DNA of 64,000 nucleotides from JACMLD01 sp039916305 (GTDB lineage: Bacteria > Bacteroidota > Bacteroidia > Chitinophagales > Chitinophagaceae), in assembly GCA_039916305.1 (NCBI GenBank), contig JBDSLR010000011.1, positions 1 through 64,000 on the forward strand. Reading direction: 5' to 3'. The position numbers and the translations under genes were made by a program. Shown piece after piece: positions 9,246-17,374 of the stretch (position 1 is its first letter; every line of letters starts with the position of its first letter). Under the pieces are notes generated by a model, which worked only from the letters and a program-made list of their open reading frames with translations, made no database searches and was not told where the DNA came from.

Positions 9246-10418
9246 TCACACTTTTATATAAATCTTTTTCCTGTCGAGGCACCAGGCAATCACCCAATAA
9301 AAACATACCATGCACAGCGCATATAATACCGAGCCATTGTTTAGGTTGACAGAAATATTTTTTAAAGCATGCTGGTACAGCCAGGGCAGGGCGCTGGTGT
9401 AAACAGGTTTGCCATCGGCGCCTGTATGATCGGTCCAGCGTAATAAAGCCAGTATCCTGGGCAAAAAACCACTCAGGAAAAATATAAATAATGGGTTTTT
9501 ACCAAACACATCAAAAAAGCGGGTGATGAATGTTGGCTTTTGTCCTTTCAGTTCAATCAGGTAGAGCAGGATGGACAAAATAAAAATAGCCAGGCCACTG
9601 GTATACAATACAAATGAGCTGGTCCATATTTTTTTATTGATAGGAAATACCATGTGCCAGCAGAAGCCTGCAAAAATCAGCAAGCCTGCTGTTACAAAGA
9701 GACCGGTACACATTTCAAAGGTTTTTCCTTTTTGTAGGATATAACTGCCGGCGAGATAGCCAAAAATAACCTGTGCAATTGCGGGCAATGTGCTTACCAG
9801 GCCTTCTGGATCAAAAGGAATGCCTTCTCCTTTATACATATGCGCAATACCCAGTATTTTTTTATCAATGCTTGTCCCAAACCAGCCGCTGATGCTGTAA
9901 GGATCTGCCGGGTTGGCCAGCAGGCACAGAACCCAGTAGCCGAGCAGTAACACTGCGGTCGCCACAAAAGCGCCCCGGGCTTTCAAAAAATAGATGATCA
10001 GCGAAGCAAATAAATAGCACAATGCAATGCGCTGCAGCACTCCCAGTATACGCACCCCGCTCCGCGGGTTGTCGGGGTTTACCCAATGCCGGAAAGCGAG
10101 GTGATCGCCATTCCAGCTGATAAAAGGAGCCCAGTTCAGGAACAATCCAATGCCAAAAATGAGCAGCGCTCTTTTGAATACTTTTTTCAGGAATACCGGT
10201 GTGCCGGAAACTTCCATTTTAGGCATTACAAATGCAAGGGCATTACCTACTGCAAAAAGGAAAAAAGGAAAAACAAGATCGGTAGGGGTACAGCCATGCC
10301 AGCCTGCATGCTCCAGCGGGGTATAAATGTACTGCCAGCTGCCGGGGTTGTTAACCAGTATCATCAGCGCAACGGTGGCGCCACGAAATACATCCAGGGA
10401 ATAAAAACGTTGATTCAC
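9246..10418 (-). CDS. DUF5009/HGSNAT-like membrane acyltransferase
   Basis: A 390-aa polytopic membrane protein of the family related to heparan-alpha-glucosaminide N-acetyltransferase. The N-terminal block is characteristic: YSLDVFRGATVALMILVNN, then HAGWHGCTPTDLVFPFFLF, including the histidine-bearing loop (HAGWHG) that in HGSNAT homologues is tied to acetyl transfer. About ten transmembrane helices follow. By family it would move an acetyl group from cytoplasmic acetyl-CoA to a sugar across the membrane; the actual substrate is unknown. It lies next to, but faces away from, the polysaccharide locus, so a role in glycan acetylation or turnover is only a guess. Confidence 0.75.
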   Translation of the reverse strand: MNQRFYSLDVFRGATVALMILVNNPGSWQYIYTPLEHAGWHGCTPTDLVFPFFLFAVGNALAFVMPKMEVSGTPVFLKKVFKRALLIFGIGLFLNWAPFISWNGDHLAFRHWVNPDNPRSGVRILGVLQRIALCYLFASLIIYFLKARGAFVATAVLLLGYWVLCLLANPADPYSISGWFGTSIDKKILGIAHMYKGEGIPFDPEGLVSTLPAIAQVIFGYLAGSYILQKGKTFEMCTGLFVTAGLLIFAGFCWHMVFPINKKIWTSSFVLYTSGLAIFILSILLYLIELKGQKPTFITRFFDVFGKNPLFIFFLSGFLPRILALLRWTDHTGADGKPVYTSALPWLYQHALKNISVNLNNGSVLYALCMVCFYWVIAWCLDRKKIYIKV

Positions 10419-10433
10419 GGTAGTAAGTTAAGG

Positions 10434-10574
10434 CTAAGAGAACAAAGAGAAAAAGAGTTTTTTATAAGGCAGTTGAGCAGTGAGAAAAGGAGTTATTGCG
10501 CGCGGGGCTAGCAGGGCTAACAGGGGACAAGGATCATAGGGGGACCATTTAAAACTAAGAGAACAAAGAGAAAA
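10434..10574. repeat. Degenerate direct repeat, two copies 121 bp apart
   Basis: The 20-bp word CTAAGAGAACAAAGAGAAAA occurs identically at 10434-10453 and 10555-10574. Each copy is followed by a related GC-rich stretch (CGGGGCTAGCAGGGCTAAC at about 10502 and CGGGGCCAACAGAGCCAAC at about 10587), so the repeat unit is longer than the exact match. It looks like an interspersed-repeat remnant. Confidence 0.6.
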
Positions 10575-10796
10575 GGAGGCGCCTGCGTACGGGGCCAACA
10601 GAGCCAACACGGGAAATGGAGTTTGGTGGGTTTGGTAGGCTTCCTGCCGGCCGGATCCGCCGTTTTTCCAGCGAAAATCAGGCAGTTAACGGGCCGCCGG
10701 CGCCTTCAATTATATTGTTGAAAACAGGACCCGAAAATGGTAGGACCCATCCGGTATCAGCGGTTAGCTATCATTAAGTTGGATATCAAAAACACC

Positions 10797-10804
10797 TATA
10801 TTTG
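10797..10804 (+). promoter_or_regulatory. Candidate -7 element for upxY
   Basis: TATATTTG fits TAnnTTTG exactly, but the -33 region upstream is poor (only an ATTAAG about 18 bp away). If used, transcription starts near 10811 and leaves a leader of about 270 nt before the upxY ATG. Confidence 0.35.
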
Positions 10805-10937
10805 CAGCAATTGTGAAACCGGGGTTTGTGAGCCGAATCAGTTGCTTTTAAAACGGGTAACTGCACGTCCCTTTAAATAACGTAGGAATACCTGTGAAGA
10901 AATCAACGTTTCTGCCTTGTATAATAATATTTTTCCG

Positions 10938-11072
10938 AAAAGGGTATAAGTGATACGTAAAATATCGCCTATATCCTTTTGGCTTATACGGGCATGAGGG
11001 TTGTTTATATATCTCTTATTTTCAACGGGTTACAAGACAAAATTGTGACCGAGAGGGCGAAGCCATGCCCGT
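10938..11072 (+). promoter_or_regulatory. Structured leader RNA upstream of upxY
   Basis: Four inverted repeats are packed here. AAAAGGGTATA (10938-10948) pairs with TATATCCTTTT (10970-10980) with one G-U. GTATAAG (10944-10950) can instead pair with CTTATAC (10983-10989). ACGGGCATG (10988-10996) pairs perfectly with CATGCCCGT (11064-11072), ending 10 nt before the ATG. GGTTACAA (11028-11035) pairs with TTGTGACC (11043-11050), with one G-U, around a 7-nt loop, nested inside the previous stem. The first two exclude one another. The arrangement suits a leader that controls termination or NusG-paralogue loading; function is inferred. Confidence 0.45.
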
Positions 11073-11082
11073 TTAGCAAGCT

Positions 11083-11598
11083 ATGACCGATAAAAGAAGA
11101 TGGCTGGCTGTGTATACAAAACCCCGCTGGGAAAAGAAAATTGACCGGCAATTATCTGATATGGGGATGGAATGCTACTGCCCTTTAAACAAGGTGCATA
11201 AGAAGTGGAGCGACCGTATCAAACTGGTGGAAGAACCACTCTTTAAATCATATGTATTTGTACATGTAAATGCAGCAGAAGAAAAAGAAGTGCGGTTGGT
11301 TACCGGGGTCTTAAATTTTGTGTATTGGTTGGGTAAGCCAGCGGTTATCAAACAAATAGAAATAGAGCGTATAAAGCGGTTTTTAAACCAGTATTATGAT
11401 GTCTCAGCTGAACCACTTCAGCTGCAGCCCAATGATAAGGTAACGGTTATTGCGGGCGCACTAATGGAAAAGCAGGGGCGGGTAATTCGTAAATTGGGCA
11501 ATAAGGTGGAAGTAGAAATTGAAAGCCTTGGCTATAAACTGGTGGCCTATATTAATAAGAACAACCTGGCGCCCTTACAACCGTTGTCAAAAAAATAG
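11083..11598 (+). CDS. UpxY-family transcription antiterminator (NusG paralogue)
   Basis: A 171-aa NusG-like protein that rides RNA polymerase and prevents premature termination in the long polysaccharide operon downstream. The NGN domain spans residues about 6-105 (WLAVYTKPRWEKKIDRQL, then ECYCPL and PLFKSYVFV), and a KOW domain follows (residues about 118-165, with VTVIAGALMEKQGRVIR). Such genes are regularly the first gene of Bacteroidota capsule/exopolysaccharide loci and act on their own transcript from the leader. Here the leader is unusually rich in inverted repeats. About 220 bp separate it from the export lipoprotein gene. Confidence 0.85.
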   Translation: MTDKRRWLAVYTKPRWEKKIDRQLSDMGMECYCPLNKVHKKWSDRIKLVEEPLFKSYVFVHVNAAEEKEVRLVTGVLNFVYWLGKPAVIKQIEIERIKRFLNQYYDVSAEPLQLQPNDKVTVIAGALMEKQGRVIRKLGNKVEVEIESLGYKLVAYINKNNLAPLQPLSKK

Positions 11599-11818
11599 TG
11601 TCGTTATGAAAAGTGGGCACCTGCTTCATGTTACCCATTATTTTGCAGGGATTTTTATGCTTTTATCAGTGCATTAAATCCCCGTAGCTTTATATCGCAG
11701 CATTAAGAGGTAATAACCACCATCATACGCAAATTTGACGATAGTGAAAATAATGGAGAAAATAACAGCATTATTACATTCAGTAACCATCCGTTTAAAA
11801 AATTATAACCAATCATAC

Positions 11819-12628
11819 ATGGCCATCCTTACTAAATATTTTTTTGCAGCGCTGATGATTGTGGTAGTGTGCAGCAGTTGCCAGCCCAGTAAAAAGACGC
11901 ACCAGCAAAGATTGTATTTACAGGGCATGGACAGTTCGCAGCTGAGTGCTGTAATCACTACTGAGCAAAAGATTCAGAAAGCAGATAAATTAACCATTAT
12001 TATTTACAGCGATGATGCCAATGCCAGCAGCTTTTACAATCTTGGCCAGGGCGTTGGCAACATGTCGGCATCTGGCGTTGCAGATATGGGCGCTACGGCA
12101 GGAAGTAATGCCGGCAGTTATATGGTAGACGGCGAAGGAAATATTTTAATTCCACGCCTGGGCCCGGTATATGTAGACGGGCTTACCAAAGCCGCCTTAC
12201 AAAAATTGCTCAAGGATAAATTAGATACCCTGCTAAAACATCCCTATGCAGAGATCCGCTTTCTTAATAAGCGCGTAACCATGCTGGGTGAAGTAGCCAA
12301 ACCAGGCCTTATAAATATGCCGGAAGAAAGGCTGACCATTTTGGATGCCATTGCTTTATCGGGCGACCTCACCGGATTTGCGCGTAATGACAATATTATG
12401 GTAGTGCGTGAGGAGAATGGTAAAAGAAGCGTGGGCAGGTTGAATATAAAAGATCCGGCGGTGTACAAATCTGATTTTTTTTACCTTCAGAAAAATGACC
12501 TTGTGTATATCGAGCCGGTTCGTAAAAAACCAACCGGAACAGACCAGACCCTCATAAGAAATATTTCACTGGCGGCATCGCTTATTTCAGTACTGGCTAT
12601 TCTTTATTCAGTATTCAGGAACAATTAA
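11819..12628 (+). CDS. Polysaccharide export lipoprotein (Wza/OPX type, SLBB domain)
   Basis: Outer-membrane or periplasm-spanning component that exports the polymer together with the Wzc-like kinase 4 bp downstream. From the chosen ATG the protein begins with a hydrophobic signal ending in VVVCSSC, a Bacteroidota-style lipoprotein cleavage site. It then has the polysaccharide-export domain (residues about 50-150, DGEGNILIPRLGPV) and an SLBB domain (about 155-230, VTMLGEVAKPGLINMP, TILDAIALSGDLTGF). A final hydrophobic helix (ISLAASLISVLAILYSVF) is unlike Wza of E. coli in sequence but common in Bacteroidota OPX proteins. The frame is open upstream to a TTG at 11735 and an ATG at 11753; I prefer 11819 because it places the signal peptide at the N-terminus. 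Confidence 0.85.
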   Translation: MAILTKYFFAALMIVVVCSSCQPSKKTHQQRLYLQGMDSSQLSAVITTEQKIQKADKLTIIIYSDDANASSFYNLGQGVGNMSASGVADMGATAGSNAGSYMVDGEGNILIPRLGPVYVDGLTKAALQKLLKDKLDTLLKHPYAEIRFLNKRVTMLGEVAKPGLINMPEERLTILDAIALSGDLTGFARNDNIMVVREENGKRSVGRLNIKDPAVYKSDFFYLQKNDLVYIEPVRKKPTGTDQTLIRNISLAASLISVLAILYSVFRNN

Positions 12629-12632
12629 AAAC

Positions 12633-15014
12633 ATGGAAGAAACAATAGAAACCAAGTCACTGCAAAGTACATTGAGTCCAAGGGAGATCATGCAGAAATA
12701 CCTGCGTTTTCTGCCATGGGTAATTATCTCGGTGGCACTGGCACTTACACTTGCCTGGGTAAATCTGCGGTATACTACCCCGCTTTACAGTATAGCAGGC
12801 AAGCTATTGGTAAAAGACAAAAATCCGTATGGTAAAAGTTCAGAAAAATTTGGCAATATTTTAGCCTTGCCCGATGACAACAGCAATATCAATAACGAAA
12901 TAGAAATAATTAAATCAAGATCTATGGCTGCCCGGGTGGCGCGCAGCCTGGATCTACAAAAACAGTATTTTATTGTTGGTAAAATACGTACGGCTATGGT
13001 TCACCCGATAGACATGCCGTTTAAATGGGTTATTAACAACGTAACAGATTCTGCCAACGGTTTCTCTACCACGGTTAAAATAATTAATAATAGCCAGTTT
13101 CAACTGAATGGGCAACCGGCGGCCTATAACTTTAACCAGCTAATCCAGTTGCCGGGTATAAGCTTCCAGTTAGTGCCCGTCTCTTCTCAAATGATGCGTG
13201 CTGAACCAAATGAATACGCAGTAAGCTGGCAACCGGTAGAAAACCTGGCTGGCGGCCTCAGTGGCTCCATTAATGTAGTAAAGATGGAGGGTACCAGTGT
13301 AATCAACATGGCTTACTCAACAGATAATATAAAACTGGGTGTAAATATTGTAAACCAGTACATGAAAGAATACCTGCAGAGTAGCCTGGAAGATAAAAAA
13401 CTGATTGCCTTCAGTACGCTGCAGTTTATAGATAACCAGCTGGATACCCTGAAACGCGAATTGGGGGGTGTGGAACGCAGCCTGCAGCAATTCAGGGAAA
13501 AAAATGAAGTGTTTGCACCGGACCAGCAAATGAATCTTTTTTTTAATGACCTGAGCGAAAGCAAAGCAAAACTTACGGAACAGGGGGTGAAGAAGAAAGT
13601 AGTAGACTACCTGGCCAGCTATATGGCAAATCCCAAGAATTCAGATAAAATGGTGCCATCGCTGCTGAATATACAAGAGCCCACCCTAATGGCCCAGTTA
13701 ACGGAATTTAACCAACTGCAGCTGAAAAAGCAAACCCTGTTAAATAATACCCAACCTGGCAACCCGCTGGTGCAAAATGCAGAAACTTCCATAGAAAAAT
13801 TGCGGCAGGACATTTTGGAAAATTTACGCAATGTGCGCAATGCTGAACAGCTGTCTTCAAATGAATTAAACAGCAGGAATAACCTGGCCAATGCAAATAT
13901 CCGTTCTCTACCCGGCAAGCAGAAACAATTACTGGAAGTAACGCGGCAGCAGGCCATTCTGCAGGAACTTTATTCCTTCCTGTTGCAGAAGAAACTGGAG
14001 ACGGCCATCTCTTCCGCCTCTACTACTTCAGATATTATGATACTGGAGCCGGCACTTGCAAACGGCAATCCCGTATCGCCCAACCGGAAGGGCATGTACA
14101 CCATTGCCTTGGTTTTAGGATTAGCTATACCAGCCGGTATCATTTTCTTATTTGAATACCTGAATGATAAAGTAAAATCCAAAAATGATATCAGCAGGGT
14201 AACGGCTACACCCATACTGGGAGAGATTGGGCACGCAGAGGAAAACAACACGCTGGTAGTAACGGGCAATAACAGGAGTTATATTGCTGAGCAGTTTCGT
14301 ATTATACGCTCCAACCTGCAATATATCCTGCCTAAGAATGAGAAGCCAATGATACTGGTTACCTCATCTTTCAGCGGCGAAGGAAAATCCTTTATCAGTA
14401 CCAACCTGGGCGCCGTACTGGCGCTCTCCGGCAAACGAACGGTTATTCTTGAAATGGACATACGTAAGCCAAAAATTATGGCCGGCCTTGGCATGAACGA
14501 ACGAAAAGGGATTACGAATTACCTGGTAAGTAATAATATTGCCGTTAATGACATTATCTACCCCGTTACAGAAGCAGAAAACCTGTTTGTAATACCCTGC
14601 GGACCTGTACCACCCAACCCCGCAGAAATGTTGCTGGATGATAAACTGGGGGTACTGTTTGAAGAATTAAAAAAGCAGTTTGATGCAGTCATTATTGACT
14701 CCGCGCCCGTCGGCCTGGTGAGTGATGCCATTACATTGGGCAAACACGCCAATGCCTGTGTTTATATTGTTCGCCATAGCTACACATTAAAGAAGCAAAT
14801 ACACCTGATTGATGATTTATACCAGGATAAAAAACTGCCCCATCTTTCTATAGTTATCAATGATATTAACCAGCGCAATGGTCAGTACGGCTATGGCTAC
14901 GGTTACGGATACGGGTACGGCTATGGTTATGGAAACAGCAATGCATCCGGCAAGGGGGGCTATTTCAGCAATACAGTTAACCCCAAAAACTGGTGGCCTT
15001 TTAAAAAGAAGTAA
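12633..15014 (+). CDS. Wzc-type polysaccharide co-polymerase / BY-kinase
   Basis: Inner-membrane chain-length regulator with a C-terminal tyrosine autokinase (793 aa). A Wzz domain with a first membrane helix near residues 28-47 is followed by a long periplasmic coiled-coil region (about 250-470), a second helix (TIALVLGLAIPAGIIFLFEYL) and a BY-kinase domain. That domain has Walker A (SFSGEGKSF, near residue 580), Walker A' (ILEMDIRKP) and a VIIDSAP Walker B. The C-terminus carries eight consecutive Tyr-Gly dipeptides, the expected tyrosine cluster for autophosphorylation but in an unusually regular form. The matching phosphatase is probably the CpsB/PHP protein at the other end of the locus (57.7 kb). 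It would work with the OPX lipoprotein just upstream. Confidence 0.9.
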   Translation: MEETIETKSLQSTLSPREIMQKYLRFLPWVIISVALALTLAWVNLRYTTPLYSIAGKLLVKDKNPYGKSSEKFGNILALPDDNSNINNEIEIIKSRSMAARVARSLDLQKQYFIVGKIRTAMVHPIDMPFKWVINNVTDSANGFSTTVKIINNSQFQLNGQPAAYNFNQLIQLPGISFQLVPVSSQMMRAEPNEYAVSWQPVENLAGGLSGSINVVKMEGTSVINMAYSTDNIKLGVNIVNQYMKEYLQSSLEDKKLIAFSTLQFIDNQLDTLKRELGGVERSLQQFREKNEVFAPDQQMNLFFNDLSESKAKLTEQGVKKKVVDYLASYMANPKNSDKMVPSLLNIQEPTLMAQLTEFNQLQLKKQTLLNNTQPGNPLVQNAETSIEKLRQDILENLRNVRNAEQLSSNELNSRNNLANANIRSLPGKQKQLLEVTRQQAILQELYSFLLQKKLETAISSASTTSDIMILEPALANGNPVSPNRKGMYTIALVLGLAIPAGIIFLFEYLNDKVKSKNDISRVTATPILGEIGHAEENNTLVVTGNNRSYIAEQFRIIRSNLQYILPKNEKPMILVTSSFSGEGKSFISTNLGAVLALSGKRTVILEMDIRKPKIMAGLGMNERKGITNYLVSNNIAVNDIIYPVTEAENLFVIPCGPVPPNPAEMLLDDKLGVLFEELKKQFDAVIIDSAPVGLVSDAITLGKHANACVYIVRHSYTLKKQIHLIDDLYQDKKLPHLSIVINDINQRNGQYGYGYGYGYGYGYGYGNSNASGKGGYFSNTVNPKNWWPFKKK
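14886..14933 (+). repeat. Tyr-Gly codon repeat in the Wzc-like kinase tail
   Basis: Sixteen codons alternate TAC/TAT with GGN, encoding eight Tyr-Gly units. The third bases vary, so the protein sequence rather than the DNA repeat appears to be under selection, although slippage could change the unit number. Confidence 0.9.
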
Positions 15015-15101
15015 GCGGCAGGCTGTAGGCTAACCAGAACATTAAAGTGGTGGCGCAGATCAATAGAAGATTATTAATTAATATATCAATGTATTCTTTA
15101 C

Positions 15102-16331
15102 ATGTATACAGAAATTAAAAAATGCCGCATTAGCGGAAGCACCAACTTAGTTACCGTATTATCATTGGGCGAACAATATCTTACGGGTGTGTTTCCTAAA
15201 AGCAAAGAAGAAGTAGTTAGTAAAGGGCCGCTTGATTTGGTTTGGTGCCCGGATAGTGGCTTGCTGCAGATGAAACAGTCTTACAGCCTCGACGAAATGT
15301 ATGGTGATAATTACGGCTACCGCTCAGGCTTAAACGGTTCCATGGTAAAACATTTGCAGCTAAAAATTAAAACCCTTGAGCGCCTGGCAAAACCAGCCGA
15401 TAATGATTTGGTGATAGATATCGGGAGTAACGATGCCACCTCGCTTAAAGCATATTCCGGAAAGCACCGTAAAGTGGGGATTGACCCTACCGGGAAAAAA
15501 TTTAAAGAATATTATACAGATGACATTTCTTTAATACCCGATTTCTTTTCAGCCGCGGCATTTAAAAAAAGCTTCCCCGCTGATAAGGCAAAGATCATCA
15601 CATCCATTGCCATGTTTTATGATCTTGAAAGCCCCATGGATTTTGTAAGGGATATTGAAGCGGTGCTGGCAGACGACGGCGTTTGGCATTTTGAGCAAAG
15701 TTATATGCCCAGTATGCTGCGTACCAACAGCTATGATACCATCTGCCACGAACACCTGGAATTCTATAGTTTCAAAGTAGTAAAAAGCATCCTGGAAAAT
15801 TGCGGGCTGCGGGTAATAGACGTGCAGATGAATGCCATCAACGGCGGTAGTTTCGCGGTAACTGCCTGTAAAAAGGATGCAGCTTATGTTTCCAATACGC
15901 CTATAATCAGCTGGATGATAAAGCAGGAAGATGATATGGGGCTGGATACGCCAAAACCCTACAGGGATTTTGAAGAAAGGGTTTTCAGGCACCGGAAAAA
16001 TCTTACAGAACTGATAGAGGCACTGGTGGCCGATGGTAAAAAGATCATTGGGTATGGTGCCAGCACAAAAGGCAATGTATTGTTGCAATTTTGCGGGCTT
16101 ACTACCAAACACATTCCTTATATAGCAGAAGTGAATGAAGAAAAATTCGGATCATTTACACCCGGCACCCATATCCCAATTATTTCAGAAAAGGAAGCCA
16201 AGGCCATGAAACCGGATTATTTTTTTGTATTGCCCTGGCATTTTAAAGACTCTATACTGGCAAGGGAAAAGGATTATATTGAACAGGGTGGCAAGTTTAT
16301 TTTTCCATTGCCGGAAATTGAGATTGTGTAA
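15102..16331 (+). CDS. SAM-dependent sugar C-methyltransferase-like protein
   Basis: A 409-aa protein with the three-part layout of NDP-sugar C-methyltransferases (NovU/TylC3 type): an N-terminal zinc-finger-like part, a central Rossmann methyltransferase (motif I VIDIGSNDATSLKAY near 105) and a C-terminal domain (GYGASTKGNVLLQFCG, then a PWHFKDSI segment). These enzymes add a methyl group to a ketosugar carbon. Unlike its paralogue at 21.0 kb it has lost two of the four zinc cysteines (C8 and C49 remain, S11 and S52 replace the others). The loss may mean altered stability or a changed substrate. It sits between the Wzc-like kinase and the ABC exporter. Confidence 0.75.
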   Translation: MYTEIKKCRISGSTNLVTVLSLGEQYLTGVFPKSKEEVVSKGPLDLVWCPDSGLLQMKQSYSLDEMYGDNYGYRSGLNGSMVKHLQLKIKTLERLAKPADNDLVIDIGSNDATSLKAYSGKHRKVGIDPTGKKFKEYYTDDISLIPDFFSAAAFKKSFPADKAKIITSIAMFYDLESPMDFVRDIEAVLADDGVWHFEQSYMPSMLRTNSYDTICHEHLEFYSFKVVKSILENCGLRVIDVQMNAINGGSFAVTACKKDAAYVSNTPIISWMIKQEDDMGLDTPKPYRDFEERVFRHRKNLTELIEALVADGKKIIGYGASTKGNVLLQFCGLTTKHIPYIAEVNEEKFGSFTPGTHIPIISEKEAKAMKPDYFFVLPWHFKDSILAREKDYIEQGGKFIFPLPEIEIV

Positions 16332-16502
16332 ATACAACAAATAAATAATTACGTTCGATTGTCCTGTGCCCCTTTTTTGCATCTCTAAAAGTGCAAATTA
16401 ATTTCCCCGGGGATTATTAATGTAATATTGTTATTGAAATTGTCTAACCCTTTACAGGCGCGGAACGGAGATTCTGCTGGCACAGATAAATTTTAGTTTT
16501 AC

Positions 16503-17372
16503 ATGAATGAAACAACGGCGCCCGTGCATGAAAGCTGGGACCTGGTTATAGAGCCACGCAACAGTATTTTTAACCTGCAACTCAAAGAAGTATGGCGTTA
16601 TAAATACCTGTTGTGGATGTTTGTAAAAAGGGATCTTGTATCTGTTTATAAACAAACCATACTTGGTCCCATCTGGTTTTTTATTCAGCCCATTCTTACC
16701 ACCATTACTTTCGTGGTAATCTTTGGTGGCATTGCCAAAATTTCAACAGACGGACTTCCCCGCGTACTCTTTTACCTGGCAGGCATCACCATCTGGAATT
16801 ATTTTTCTGAAACACTTAATGCTACCAGCAATACGTTTATCACCAATGCGCCTATATTCGGAAAAGTATATTTTCCGCGCCTGATACTGCCGTTGTCAAA
16901 AATCATTTCAGGGCTTATTAAATTTGCCATCCAGTTTTTACTTTTTGCACTGGCCTTGATCTATTTCCTGGTAAAAGGTGCTGAAGTGCACCCAGATATA
17001 ACAGGTATACTGATAATAACACCTGTTGTGCTATTTATCATGGCTGGTATTGGTTTAGGTTTTGGATTGATTCTTTCAGCCCTCACTACAAAATACCGTG
17101 ATCTCAGTTTTTTAATTGTCTTTGGTATACAGCTGGGCATGTATGCTACGCCGGTTATTTATCCTGTTTCAAGCATTACGTCAAAATACAAATGGCTGAT
17201 CATAGCCAACCCCATGTCTTCACTGGTTGAAGCTTTCCGCAAAGTGTACCTGGGTGCCGGCGAATTGAACTGGGCATGGATAGGCTATAGTTTTATTTGT
17301 ATGATTGTTTTAATGATCATTGGTACCATTATTTTTAACCGGGTAGAAAAAACATTTATGGATACGGTATAA
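16503..17372 (+). CDS. wzm: ABC polysaccharide exporter permease (Wzm type)
   Basis: Inner-membrane half of an ABC-2 exporter that carries lipid-linked glycan to the periplasm. The 289-aa sequence has an amphipathic N-terminus (KEVWRYKYLLWMFVKRDLVSVYKQT) leading into about six transmembrane helices, with the family-typical ILGPIWFFIQPILTTITFVV and YATPVIYPVS segments. The ATPase gene begins 3 bp after its stop, so the two form one unit. A 171-bp gap precedes it and includes a GC-rich palindrome around CCCCGGGG at about 16410. Confidence 0.9.
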   Translation: MNETTAPVHESWDLVIEPRNSIFNLQLKEVWRYKYLLWMFVKRDLVSVYKQTILGPIWFFIQPILTTITFVVIFGGIAKISTDGLPRVLFYLAGITIWNYFSETLNATSNTFITNAPIFGKVYFPRLILPLSKIISGLIKFAIQFLLFALALIYFLVKGAEVHPDITGILIITPVVLFIMAGIGLGFGLILSALTTKYRDLSFLIVFGIQLGMYATPVIYPVSSITSKYKWLIIANPMSSLVEAFRKVYLGAGELNWAWIGYSFICMIVLMIIGTIIFNRVEKTFMDTV

Positions 17373-17374
17373 CT

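Larger units (their letters stand above)
10419..11082. other. 664-bp non-coding region before the polysaccharide locus
   Basis: No gene is supported. The left part (10434-10620) carries a degenerate direct repeat. The right part (about 10805-11082) is the presumed leader of the upxY transcript and holds several overlapping inverted repeats. A TATATTTG element at 10797-10804 may be the promoter. Confidence 0.6.

Noticed and set aside
14886..14933. Tandem repeat as a possible CRISPR or satellite
   Set aside because: It is a codon-level Tyr-Gly repeat within a kinase gene, with no spacers.
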